Shown here piece by piece: positions 27,625-36,271 of a stretch of DNA of 64,000 nucleotides. Under the pieces are notes generated by a model, which did no database searches, had not been told where the DNA came from, and saw only the letters and a program-made list of their open reading frames with translations. The stretch's first letter is position 1, and every line of letters begins with the position of its first letter. The position numbers and the translations under genes were made by a program. Origin of the DNA: Planctomycetaceae bacterium (GTDB lineage Bacteria > Planctomycetota > Phycisphaerae > Sedimentisphaerales > Anaerohalosphaeraceae); contig JAJFTK010000120.1 of the NCBI GenBank assembly GCA_021372945.1, positions 48,641-112,640 of the forward strand. Reading direction: 5' to 3'.

Positions 27625-28813
27625 AGCCATGCTGAAGGATCGATCTATTATTTGCTTTGCACCCAGCGACTGGTGGGGAATGAATCCAAGCTGCACCACG
27701 CACCTGATCAAACGGTTTGCCCGGCATAACCGCGTGCTGTACGTCAACCCGTTCAGTTCGGACCTGCTCGGCGTCACCGGCGGCAAGCGCAAAGGAGTTA
27801 CAGGACGAGTGATTCGCAAGCTGAAGAGCCTGGCCAAATGGCTGCGAAAGGCCGACGAGAATCTTTATATCTTCAGTCCCGTGTTTATCCCGGTGCAGGG
27901 CAGTACGTCCGTGGACCGCATCAACAACATGCTGCTGATATTTCAGCTTCGGGTGGCGTGCGGTATCGTCGGTATCCGAGATCCGCTGATCTGGATGGAG
28001 AATCTGCGGGCCGCGGATCTTTTAAAGCACTACCGCAACTGCTATACGCTGTTTCACGTCTCTGATCTGTTTACGCATGACGGGTACGTGGCCGATAAGA
28101 GTGTGCTGCGTCAGCGCGAGCAGGCGGCGATCGAGGCCTCGCGGGCCATCATCTGCGTCTCTGAGACATTGTACGGGCTTTACCACGAACATCGCAAGGA
28201 TGTCCATTACATCCCGCATGGCGTCGAGTTTGATCGGTTTTACCAGGCGGCGCAGGAAAACGTAATGCCGCCGGAACTCAAAGGGGTTCCAAAGCCGATT
28301 GCCGGTTATTTCGGGACGCTGACGGGTTCAAACGACATCGCGCTTTGGGAGATGTGCGCTGAAAGGCTCAAGGACGTGTCTTTTGTATTCGCCGGACGCA
28401 TCACGGGCGGTGACTATAGCGGGCTGCAGTCAAAAGCAAACGTGCGGATGCTTGGACCGCTGCCCTATGAACGCATTCCGGCGGTGTGCGCGGGGTTCGA
28501 TGTCTGCATGCTGGCCTGGAAGATCAGCCCGTGGATCAAGAGCTGCAACCCGCTCAAGCTGTTCGAGTATATGGCCTGCGGTAAGCCCGTGGTCTCGGTC
28601 GCGATCGAAGAGGCCCGCAAGTACGCCGACGTCATCAGCGTGGCGTCCTCGGCTGAGGAGTTCTGCAGGCTCATCCGCTGGGAACTGGATCATGATACGC
28701 CGCAGCGCCGGCAAAAACGCATCGACCTGGCGCGGGCCAATGACTGGGAGCAAAAGGTGGAACAATTTTCGGCGATCATCAATGAAGGCATCGGCCGGGG
28801 CGCAGCCGTATGA
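27611..28813 (+). CDS. GT4-like glycosyltransferase
   Basis: A 400-residue GT-B fold glycosyltransferase. The N-terminal half carries SDWWGMNPSCTTHLIKRFAR, and the C-terminal half VHYIPHGVEFDRF, IAGYFGTLTG, VRMLGPLPYERIPAV and KLFEYMACGKPVVSV with the sugar-nucleotide-binding Glu. Retaining transferases of this kind add a hexose from a nucleotide sugar to the lipid-linked glycan. The ATG at 27611 lies within the last codons of the CapK-like gene. Confidence 0.85.
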   Translation: MNITEAMLKDRSIICFAPSDWWGMNPSCTTHLIKRFARHNRVLYVNPFSSDLLGVTGGKRKGVTGRVIRKLKSLAKWLRKADENLYIFSPVFIPVQGSTSVDRINNMLLIFQLRVACGIVGIRDPLIWMENLRAADLLKHYRNCYTLFHVSDLFTHDGYVADKSVLRQREQAAIEASRAIICVSETLYGLYHEHRKDVHYIPHGVEFDRFYQAAQENVMPPELKGVPKPIAGYFGTLTGSNDIALWEMCAERLKDVSFVFAGRITGGDYSGLQSKANVRMLGPLPYERIPAVCAGFDVCMLAWKISPWIKSCNPLKLFEYMACGKPVVSVAIEEARKYADVISVASSAEEFCRLIRWELDHDTPQRRQKRIDLARANDWEQKVEQFSAIINEGIGRGAAV

Positions 28814-29913
28814 ACGAACCGATTCGGCTGGCGTTCGTGGGCGATATCATGTGCGGCGATTCGTTTTCGCTGCTTGGCAGGGGGACGGCCGCCATGATCG
28901 ACCTTTACGGGCGAAGATTCGTGGATCAGCGGATCGCGGAACTGCTGCGCTGGCATGACCTTGTGCTGGGCAATATCGAATGCGTTCTGTCGGATGCGGG
29001 CCGCCGCGAAAACAGTCTTCGCCGGATGCACATGCGCGGCCGGCCCTCAACGTGCGATCTGCTGTCGCAATGGGGGGTAACGGTCGCCAATGTCGCAAAC
29101 AACCATATCCTCGAGCAGGGCCGCCCGGCGGCGACTGATACCGTGAGCAATTTGAAGAACGCCAACATAACAGTGATCGGCGCCGGAACGCATGAACAGT
29201 TCGGAGAGGGGTTTTCATTAGTGGAAAAACAGATCAAAGGGACGAGCGTTTTTCTCGGAGGCATTTGCCTTAGACAGGAACGATATGCCTACAACGGCGG
29301 GGCAGGGCTGTCGCAGGTTACAGCGGCAGTTCAAGAATTAAGAAACAGCCATCCCCGGGCTGTGATCGTTTTGTCGGTGCACTGGGGCGATGAATACATG
29401 GATTACCCATCGCTTGCGCAGCGCCAGACCGCCAAACAGTTGATCGATGCCGGGGCCAACTGTATCATCGGGCATCACCCGCATGTGGTGCAGGGGCTGG
29501 ATTGGGACGAACGGAAGCTGGTGGCATATAGTCTTGGGAATTTTATTTTTGATGGCTTTGCGCCGGCGACGGGATGGTCATTCATCCTGAGTGTGACCAT
29601 GCAGGGAAGAACGATACAAACCGTGGAGACGATTCCGATCGAGCGGCAGAATGATTTTCGTCCGGCACTGGCGGATCGGAAAAAAGCCCAGCGCTATCAG
29701 ACCATGCTCTCGCTGCGCAATACGCTTTGCCGCGAGCCGATCGACAACCCTGCGGATTACGAGTGCGACTACCAGGCGAAGGTGCGGGCACTTTGCCAGA
29801 GCCGGCGCAGAAACCTGTGGCGAGCGCTGGCCAGGCGTTTTTTCGGATTTCGCCCGGTCTTTTGGCCGCAACTATTATTTCGGCCCGTGCAAAGGAGGCT
29901 TGGCGTATGGTGA
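28810..29913 (+). CDS. CapA-family (PGA_cap) metallophosphatase-like protein
   Basis: A 367-residue protein with the CapA/PgsA signature set: FVGDIMCGDSF, NIECVLSD, NVANNHILEQG, LSVHWGDEYMDYP, IIGHHPHVVQGLDW and YSLGNFIFDG. This calcineurin-like fold occurs in poly-gamma-glutamate capsule systems and in many exopolysaccharide clusters; a hydrolytic or transfer role at the membrane is presumed. No signal peptide or lipobox is visible, so a cytoplasmic location is likely here. Coupled to both neighbours by short overlaps (ATGA at 28810; 7 bases at 29907). Confidence 0.85.
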   Translation: MNEPIRLAFVGDIMCGDSFSLLGRGTAAMIDLYGRRFVDQRIAELLRWHDLVLGNIECVLSDAGRRENSLRRMHMRGRPSTCDLLSQWGVTVANVANNHILEQGRPAATDTVSNLKNANITVIGAGTHEQFGEGFSLVEKQIKGTSVFLGGICLRQERYAYNGGAGLSQVTAAVQELRNSHPRAVIVLSVHWGDEYMDYPSLAQRQTAKQLIDAGANCIIGHHPHVVQGLDWDERKLVAYSLGNFIFDGFAPATGWSFILSVTMQGRTIQTVETIPIERQNDFRPALADRKKAQRYQTMLSLRNTLCREPIDNPADYECDYQAKVRALCQSRRRNLWRALARRFFGFRPVFWPQLLFRPVQRRLGVW

Positions 29914-30374
29914 TACAAAGACCTTTGAAGGTGTGCCTGGCGGCCTCGGCCGGCGGACACCTGGTCCAACTGCTCAAACTCGCTCCTTCATGGCAACAGC
30001 AGGAAACGATCTTCATCTCCACACTGTCGGCGGTCGCAAAACAGCTTGGCTCGATGGGCAGGACGTATATCGTGGGCGACTGCAATCGGCAGCATCCATT
30101 ACGTACGGCGGCAGTTTTGTGGCGATGTTTGCAGGTGATCCGGCGAGAGCGGCCCGATGTAGTCATCAGCACCGGCGCGGCGCCCGGATTGTTGGCGTGC
30201 TTTTGGGGCAAGCTGTTCGGGGCGCGAGTGATCTGGATTGACAGCATAGCCAACACAACACGACTTTCACTGAGCGGACGGATGATACGGCCGTGGTGCA
30301 ATCTGTGCCTGACGCAATGGCAGCACCTGATGGATGAAGCGAAACATATTGAATACCAGGGTTCGGTAGTATGA
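29907..30374 (+). CDS. Alg14/PssD-like glycosyltransferase membrane partner
   Basis: A 155-residue protein matching the Alg14/PssD family: VCLAASAGGHLVQLLKLAPS at the start, RPDVVISTGAAPGLLACFWG and VIWIDSIANTTRLSLSGR. Alg14-type subunits recruit the Alg13/PssE catalytic half to the membrane to form a two-part GT-B transferase. AAAGGAGG stands seven bases before the ATG. The partner gene follows with a four-base overlap. Confidence 0.85.
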   Translation: MVIQRPLKVCLAASAGGHLVQLLKLAPSWQQQETIFISTLSAVAKQLGSMGRTYIVGDCNRQHPLRTAAVLWRCLQVIRRERPDVVISTGAAPGLLACFWGKLFGARVIWIDSIANTTRLSLSGRMIRPWCNLCLTQWQHLMDEAKHIEYQGSVV

Positions 30375-30859
30375 TCTTTTTAACGATCGGGACACAGGAG
30401 CCGTTCGACCGGCTGATCAGGAGCGTCGATGAACTGGTCGAAGAGGGCGCGATCGCCGATGACGTCGTCGGCCAGACAGGCAGCGGCTATAGACCCATGC
30501 ATTTCACATCGTACCCGATCCTTGATAAAAGTGAATTCGAGCGCTGCATGGAACAATCCCGCTTTGTGATCAGCCACGCCGGAATGGGCAGCATCATCAC
30601 CGCCGTCACGCTGCAAAAACCGATGCTCGTGATGCCGCGGCTTCATAAGTACCGCGAGCACGTCAATGACCACCAGTTCCATACCGCGCTGCGATTCGAG
30701 GAATTGGGCGTGGTCGTCACCGCCCGGGATAAGCAGGAACTCAAAGAGAAGCTCCAGGTGATGCCGTATTTCAAACCCGCCCGCCGGAACTGCGATACCG
30801 ATACGCTCATCAGGCGGATCGCCGATTTCCTGCACGAGCAGAGCATCTTGAAAGTCTGA
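30371..30859 (+). CDS. Alg13/PssE-like glycosyltransferase catalytic partner
   Basis: A 162-residue protein with the GT28 C-terminal fold: MIFLTIGTQEPFDRLIRSVD, FVISHAGMGSIITAV and PMLVMPRLHKYREHVNDHQ bind the nucleotide sugar. It completes the Alg14/Alg13-type pair with the preceding gene and probably adds a GlcNAc- or glucuronate-type residue to a lipid-linked intermediate. Confidence 0.85.
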   Translation: MIFLTIGTQEPFDRLIRSVDELVEEGAIADDVVGQTGSGYRPMHFTSYPILDKSEFERCMEQSRFVISHAGMGSIITAVTLQKPMLVMPRLHKYREHVNDHQFHTALRFEELGVVVTARDKQELKEKLQVMPYFKPARRNCDTDTLIRRIADFLHEQSILKV

Positions 30860-30964
30860 AAAAATATCTTGGACAGGAGGCGTCTTCGGGCGTTATGATT
30901 GAGCGGTCGTACAAATTGGAACCAGCGGTTTTTGCGGCCAACAAGACGCAAATGGAGAAGAGCC

Positions 30965-31936
30965 ATGGATTTTTTGATTACGGGCGGAGCGGGTTTTATC
31001 GGGTCTCACCTGGCGGAGCGATGCCTTCGGGAAGGACACCGCGTAACGGTCATCGACGACCTGAGCACCGGTTCGGCGGACAACCTCAAAAACGTACAGG
31101 GTAACAGTCAATTTGAGTTCGTCTATGACTCCGTCCGCAATGACAGCACGATGCACCTGCTCGTGGAAAAATGCGACGCGGTGTTTCACCTGGCGGCGGC
31201 CGTGGGCGTGCAGCTGATCGTTGACCGGCCGGTGCATACGATCGAAACGAATATCCACGGCACGGAAGTGGTTCTTTCGATCGCCAACAAGTTTCGAAAA
31301 AAGGTGCTGGTCGCTTCGACCAGCGAGGTATATGGCAAGAGCGAGGCCATCCCGTTCAGCGAAGACGACGATACGGTTTTGGGAAGCACGCGATTCAGCC
31401 GGTGGTCGTACGCGTGTAGCAAGGCGATCGATGAATTCCTGGCCCTGGCCTATCACGGACAGTACGGATTGCCGGTCGTGCTCGTGCGGCTGTTCAACAC
31501 GGTCGGGCCGCGCCAGACGGGGCGCTACGGCATGGTGATCCCGCGATTTGTCGACCAGGCGCTGAGCGGCAGACCCATCCAGATCTACGGCGACGGCAAA
31601 CAGACACGCTGCTTCTGCTGCGTTCACGATACCGTGGATGGGCTGATGGCCCTGATGAAATGCCCGCAGGCGGACGGCAGGGTATTTAATCTCGGCTCCA
31701 GCGAGGAGATTACGATCGAGGCGCTGGCGGACAAGATCCTTTCGCTGACCGGCGGCACGGGCGGCAAGGAATATCTTTCGTACGAGGCCGCCTACGGCAA
31801 ACCGTTCGACGACATGCGGCGCAGGGTTCCCAGCCTTGAGCGCATCGAACAGTGCATTCAATTCCAGAGAAATTACACCCTGGAAGATACACTTCGGCTC
31901 GTCATCGAAGACAAGAAGAAGAAAAGAGTGAATTGA
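30965..31936 (+). CDS. Extended-SDR NDP-sugar epimerase/dehydratase
   Basis: A 323-residue NAD-dependent sugar-nucleotide enzyme. GGAGFIGSH (7-15) is the Rossmann loop, DDLSTG binds the cofactor, STSEVYG and Tyr149-x-x-x-Lys153 (SYACSK) form the active site, and GDGKQTRCFCCVHDTVDG is the substrate-binding segment. Among relatives, UDP-glucuronate decarboxylase and UDP-glucose 4-epimerase/dehydratase-type enzymes are closest by motif; I cannot decide between them. It supplies an activated sugar for the cluster. The ATG at 30965 is 105 bases after the Alg13-like gene. Confidence 0.85.
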   Translation: MDFLITGGAGFIGSHLAERCLREGHRVTVIDDLSTGSADNLKNVQGNSQFEFVYDSVRNDSTMHLLVEKCDAVFHLAAAVGVQLIVDRPVHTIETNIHGTEVVLSIANKFRKKVLVASTSEVYGKSEAIPFSEDDDTVLGSTRFSRWSYACSKAIDEFLALAYHGQYGLPVVLVRLFNTVGPRQTGRYGMVIPRFVDQALSGRPIQIYGDGKQTRCFCCVHDTVDGLMALMKCPQADGRVFNLGSSEEITIEALADKILSLTGGTGGKEYLSYEAAYGKPFDDMRRRVPSLERIEQCIQFQRNYTLEDTLRLVIEDKKKKRVN

Positions 31937-31962
31937 TCCGCAGGCCCAGATAGAAGCGTTCA

Positions 31963-33972
31963 TTGGACGTTGCTGTATTTAACGCATGCGGCGGCTGCGC
32001 CAGGCCTTCGCATCGAATCTGCACCAAGCGAGCAAATCCTATTTCTGACCACGAGCTGACCAACGTAAAAGCCGTCATTCTTGCCGGTACGGTTGATTTT
32101 GGGCGCTGTCCGCTGAGTTCGCGCCTGAATAGGGGGTTCTGGCCTGTCTTCGGGCGTCCGGCGATCCAGCGGACGATCGAACTGCTGGCGGCGCAAGGCA
32201 TTGCGCGTTTTGCCGTCTGCTGCCAGAGCGATTCGGCGGCCCAGGCAAGATCGATCATAAAGCCGCCCGAAGGTACGCATGTGGAATTTCTCAACGATCC
32301 CTTTCCGCGCGGACCGGCCGGCTGTCTGCGGGACGCCATCGATTTTGTCCGGGATGAACTGCTGTTGGCAGTTTCCGGAGCGATCGTCAGTCCGCCTGAA
32401 GCGGGGCAGCTTTGCCGTCTGCACCGGCAAGCGGGCGCACTGCTTTCTGTTTTTTTAAACCCCGAGGACAAGGCCGTCGACCACCGGCTCGATTCAGGGA
32501 TCTATGTGTGTTCGCCGCAGGCCGTTCGCATGATTTCGGAGGTCGGCTTTATGGACATCAAGGAAGGACTGGTGCGCCACTTGGTCCGAACCGGAAATGC
32601 CCCGAAAGCCTTTACCCTGGATGTGGATTCGGGCAATTTTAGGACCTGGCAGGAGTATGTGCTTGCCGTTCAGAAGCACTTGCTGCGTCACACGCAAACG
32701 GCAATCGCTATCGAAGGCTATTATTTTGACCGGCGGCGCATGCTATGGTTCGAGGAGAACGCCATGATGATTCCGGCGGTACGCTTTTCAGGGCCGGTGA
32801 TGATCTCAAAAGGCAGCGTGATCGAGGATGGCGCCATCATTGAAGGGCCCGCGATCATTGGCAGAAACGTGCACGTTTCAGGTTGCAGCACGATCCGCGA
32901 ATCCATCGTCTGGGACGATGCCGTGATCCGGGGTGCAAGTATCGTCGAAGGAAGCCTGCTGGCGGCTAATACCGAGATCAGCGGCCAAATGCTGCGTTGT
33001 CAATTGGCGGCTCGCTCCAGCCGCAAAGCTGCCAAACGGGCCGCGTTGGGCAAGCAGCGCCCGCAGCCGGCTGATCGCCCCGCGGCCGCGGCGCTCGTTG
33101 CGAGACAAAACCTGTGGAGCGCGGTCAATGCGTCGCTATTGCTCCTTGCCGTTCTGGTGGTTACATACTGGGATACCCTTAAGGACCTGTGGTCCGTTTG
33201 GCTTCGCAGCGATGAATATTCCAGCGGCCTGCTGGTGCCGGTTGTGGCGATGTACATTTTATGGAGCCGCCGCGGCCGGTTTCGGCAGGTCTGCCGCCCC
33301 AATCCTTCCATGTGGGGGCTTGCAGCGCTGCTGGGCGCGCAGGCGTTTCGTCTATTCGGCCTGTTTTACCGGTACGACTGTATCGAGAGGCTTTCGTTCG
33401 TTCTTTCCGTGGGAGCGCTGGCGGTGATCGTCGGCGGCCAGCGCCTGTTCAGGAAATTCGTTCCGGTCTTTTTGTTTTTGTTCCTGATGCTTCCGTTTCC
33501 CAGGCAGGTGGAAATGCAGATCACCGCGCCGCTTCAAAGATGGGCCACCAGTTCTGCGGTCTTTTGCCTGGAAACGTTCGGCTTTAGCGTCTCACACGAG
33601 GGCAACGTGATTCATATCAATAATACGCTGGTGGCGGTGGCCGAGGCCTGCAATGGCCTGCGGATGCTGACGGCCTTCCTGGTGGTCAGCGGAATGGTCG
33701 TGCTGGTCATTGAGCGCCGCTGGTGGGAGAAGGGCCTGGTCCTGCTGAGCAGCATACCGATCGCCCTGATCTGCAATACCGCCCGGCTGACCGTGACGGC
33801 GATCTTTTTCACGTTTCTGGATACCTCCAGATGGGAGCAGGTCTTCCATGACTTCGGGGGCTTCGCGATGATGCCCGCCGCGCTGATGATCATCGTTCTG
33901 GAACTTCGAATCCTTTCCATGCTGGTAGTCGAGCCCCGGCGATCCGGGCAGGGCTTGATGGATCCGATGTAA
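31963..33972 (+). CDS. Fusion: degenerate sugar nucleotidyltransferase plus exosortase
   Basis: A 669-residue uninterrupted frame. Residues about 35-240 resemble an NDP-sugar pyrophosphorylase (VKAVILAG start, HRLDSGIYVCSP, and the IKEGLV...DVDSGNFRTWQEYV end) but the G-x-G-T-R and PK signatures are altered. Residues 250-345 look like a short left-handed beta-helix (GSVIEDGAIIEGPAIIGRNV). After a basic linker, residues 385-655 form an exosortase with about 8 membrane segments, DEYSSGLLVP near the start, and the catalytic triad Cys563 (AEACNGLRML), Arg608 (CNTARL) and His629 (FHDFGG). Exosortases cleave PEP-CTERM tails of surface proteins. The start is a TTG; no ATG/GTG is available before the conserved region. 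The upstream in-frame stop is at 31951. Confidence 0.85.
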   Translation: MDVAVFNACGGCARPSHRICTKRANPISDHELTNVKAVILAGTVDFGRCPLSSRLNRGFWPVFGRPAIQRTIELLAAQGIARFAVCCQSDSAAQARSIIKPPEGTHVEFLNDPFPRGPAGCLRDAIDFVRDELLLAVSGAIVSPPEAGQLCRLHRQAGALLSVFLNPEDKAVDHRLDSGIYVCSPQAVRMISEVGFMDIKEGLVRHLVRTGNAPKAFTLDVDSGNFRTWQEYVLAVQKHLLRHTQTAIAIEGYYFDRRRMLWFEENAMMIPAVRFSGPVMISKGSVIEDGAIIEGPAIIGRNVHVSGCSTIRESIVWDDAVIRGASIVEGSLLAANTEISGQMLRCQLAARSSRKAAKRAALGKQRPQPADRPAAAALVARQNLWSAVNASLLLLAVLVVTYWDTLKDLWSVWLRSDEYSSGLLVPVVAMYILWSRRGRFRQVCRPNPSMWGLAALLGAQAFRLFGLFYRYDCIERLSFVLSVGALAVIVGGQRLFRKFVPVFLFLFLMLPFPRQVEMQITAPLQRWATSSAVFCLETFGFSVSHEGNVIHINNTLVAVAEACNGLRMLTAFLVVSGMVVLVIERRWWEKGLVLLSSIPIALICNTARLTVTAIFFTFLDTSRWEQVFHDFGGFAMMPAALMIIVLELRILSMLVVEPRRSGQGLMDPM

Positions 33973-34011
33973 ACATGTTTATCCACCTAAATGAAAAGAG
34001 GGATGCGCACA

Positions 34012-36264
34012 ATGGATGAATTGGAAAATAAAATCAGGCCGCCGCTGCAGGGAGAATTGATCGACTATTCGGAACCCATGGAAGGCCGCGAAGTCTCCAT
34101 GGCGGAGGTGCTGGGGGCCGTCCTGCGCCGCTGGTACGTGGTATTTGGGGTCTTTGTCCTAGTGACCGGCGTAGCGCTTGCGGGCATCTATTACTTCATG
34201 GGGAAAAAATACGATACCGAAGGCGCGATCCAGGTCTCCACGATCGTTCCGCGGATTATTTACCAGGTGGAGGATACGCCGCCGCCTTACATGAACTTCA
34301 AGAATACGCAGGCGGCAATCATTGGGCGCGACATTGTCCTGAACCGCGCGGCCGATGAACTCAAAGATAAGAACCTGATCTTCTTCGATCCGCTGCAGAA
34401 TTACGTTCCGCAGCTTAGAAAAATGCTGGTCAATGAGGATATCAAGATCTTCCCTGACCGCGAGAACGAATATATCTTTCTGCGGATGACGACCGATTAC
34501 CCCAAGCAGGCCGAGCAAGTGGTCGATGCGCTGATCCGCGGCTATATGAGCGTGACGGTTTCGGAAGAGAGCCGCGGTGAAGACGAGCGGCTCTCCGTGC
34601 TGGAAAAGCGGCGGCGCATGCTGGAAGATGAGATGGAGCAGCATCGGCTCAAGATCCGCCAGCGCGTGGAAGAGTACGGCACGGGCGAGCTGACGACCCG
34701 TCAGCAGATCATGCTCGAACAGGTCGGCACCCTGCAGAAAGAACTGGTCGCCGCCAGCATCCGCAGGCTGATGCTGGAAACGCAGGTGAACACCAAGGAA
34801 AGCCAGGTAAAAACGCAATTGTCGCAGGAGACCGTCAACCTGCAGAAGTCGCAGTTGATCGAGGCCGATCCGCTGGTGCGTTCGCTGCAAGGCGATGTTC
34901 AGCGCTATGAAGAAATGGTGCGCGAAGGACGAACGACCATGCAGGAATCCAACCCGGAACTCAAACGCCGCATGGACGTCCTGGAGGATCTCAAGCGGCA
35001 GACGGACAAACGGCGCAATGAAGTCGTCATCCAGGTTGAAGAACAGATCCGCCAGCAGACCAGCCAGAGCCGCCAGGGCGAGTTGGAGAATGCCAGGGCC
35101 GAACTTGCTCAGACGGTGGTTTACGAGACGCGGATTCGCGAAAAACTTGAAGAGCTTGACGCCGAGACGATCGGCCTGGGCCGCAAGCAGTTTGAGATCG
35201 ACGATTACCGCGAACAACTGGAGCAGACCAAAGCGATCTACAGCGATCTGACACGCCGGATCGAAGAGATCAATATTGAACGCTCCCGTCAGCCGCGAAT
35301 CGCGGTGGGTTCCTATGCCCGCAGCGTGGAAGCCAAGGGAAAACGCCGCAAACTGACGGCGGCCGCGGCTTTTGGCGGGATAGCCCTTGGCATCGCGCTG
35401 GCCCTGATGGTGGATAAAGTGGATAAACGCGTCAAGGCCCCCAGCGAGGTGACCAAGCAGATCGGGATGCGGATCATCGGAACCACGACCAGTCTGCACG
35501 ATATTAATAAAAAACTCCTGCCGCAGCAGTTATTCGACGACTACCAGACCATTCGGGCCAATATCGGCCTGCTCGAAGATGCGCAAAACACGAAGATCAT
35601 CACCGTGACCAGCCCCGGGATGGGTGACGGCAAGACCACGTTTTCGGTGAATCTGGCGACCAGCTTTGCGCATTCCGGCAAGAAGACCCTGCTGATTGAC
35701 GGCGATCTTCGCAAGCCCGACATCGGGATGGTGCTGAATCTGCCGGCCGGACTGCGCGGTCTCCAGGACTACCTGTTTGGCTACCCGATCGACCGGGCCG
35801 TTTACAAGATCGACGGAATCGGGCTGTATGTGCTGGCCGCCGATAACCGCAATTCCGTCGATGCGCTGGAGATGCTTTCAAATCCGGAGTCGATGGAGCG
35901 GATCCGCGCGCTGGTCAAATTCTTCGACAAGATCATCATCGATACGCCGCCGGTGCTGGCCTTCGCCGACACGCTTTTATGGTCGAAGATCTCCGACGGC
36001 ACGCTGCTGACCAGTTTCGTCGGGCATACCACGCGACCGGAAATGCAGGAGGCTATCGAACGGCTTACGGAGATCCGCGCCAAGATCCTGGGCACGGTGG
36101 TCAACAATGTCAAGATGACGCATAGCTATCGCCGGTACGGTTACGGATACGGCTACAGCTATGACAAATCCATTCACAAAAAACACCGTTTGCAAATGGC
36201 CAACCGCAGCAGCATGCTGCTGATCTCATCCGTGAAGAGCGAAGAGAAACAATCGAACGCCTGA
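34012..36264 (+). CDS. Wzc-type polysaccharide co-polymerase with tyrosine autokinase
   Basis: A 750-residue inner-membrane protein: Wzz-like N-terminal part with membrane segments near 45-65 and 445-465, a long periplasmic coiled coil between (about 190-430), then a cytoplasmic BY-kinase domain with Walker A SPGMGDGKTT (about 533), Walker A' LLIDGDLRKPD (about 560) and Walker B KIIIDTPPVLAF (about 641). The tail has a Tyr-rich cluster (YRRYGYGYGYSYDK) where autophosphorylation usually happens. It controls chain length and export. The ATG at 34012 has AGAGGG nine bases upstream; in-frame ATGs at 33991 and 34003 do not. Adjacent to the exosortase fusion and the sugar transferase. Confidence 0.9.
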   Translation: MDELENKIRPPLQGELIDYSEPMEGREVSMAEVLGAVLRRWYVVFGVFVLVTGVALAGIYYFMGKKYDTEGAIQVSTIVPRIIYQVEDTPPPYMNFKNTQAAIIGRDIVLNRAADELKDKNLIFFDPLQNYVPQLRKMLVNEDIKIFPDRENEYIFLRMTTDYPKQAEQVVDALIRGYMSVTVSEESRGEDERLSVLEKRRRMLEDEMEQHRLKIRQRVEEYGTGELTTRQQIMLEQVGTLQKELVAASIRRLMLETQVNTKESQVKTQLSQETVNLQKSQLIEADPLVRSLQGDVQRYEEMVREGRTTMQESNPELKRRMDVLEDLKRQTDKRRNEVVIQVEEQIRQQTSQSRQGELENARAELAQTVVYETRIREKLEELDAETIGLGRKQFEIDDYREQLEQTKAIYSDLTRRIEEINIERSRQPRIAVGSYARSVEAKGKRRKLTAAAAFGGIALGIALALMVDKVDKRVKAPSEVTKQIGMRIIGTTTSLHDINKKLLPQQLFDDYQTIRANIGLLEDAQNTKIITVTSPGMGDGKTTFSVNLATSFAHSGKKTLLIDGDLRKPDIGMVLNLPAGLRGLQDYLFGYPIDRAVYKIDGIGLYVLAADNRNSVDALEMLSNPESMERIRALVKFFDKIIIDTPPVLAFADTLLWSKISDGTLLTSFVGHTTRPEMQEAIERLTEIRAKILGTVVNNVKMTHSYRRYGYGYGYSYDKSIHKKHRLQMANRSSMLLISSVKSEEKQSNA

Positions 36265-36271
36265 GAGAACC

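Noticed and set aside
34159-35499. 446-codon minus-strand frame opposite the Wzc-like gene
   Set aside because: Antisense of a coiled-coil region; Leu/His-rich translation without motifs.
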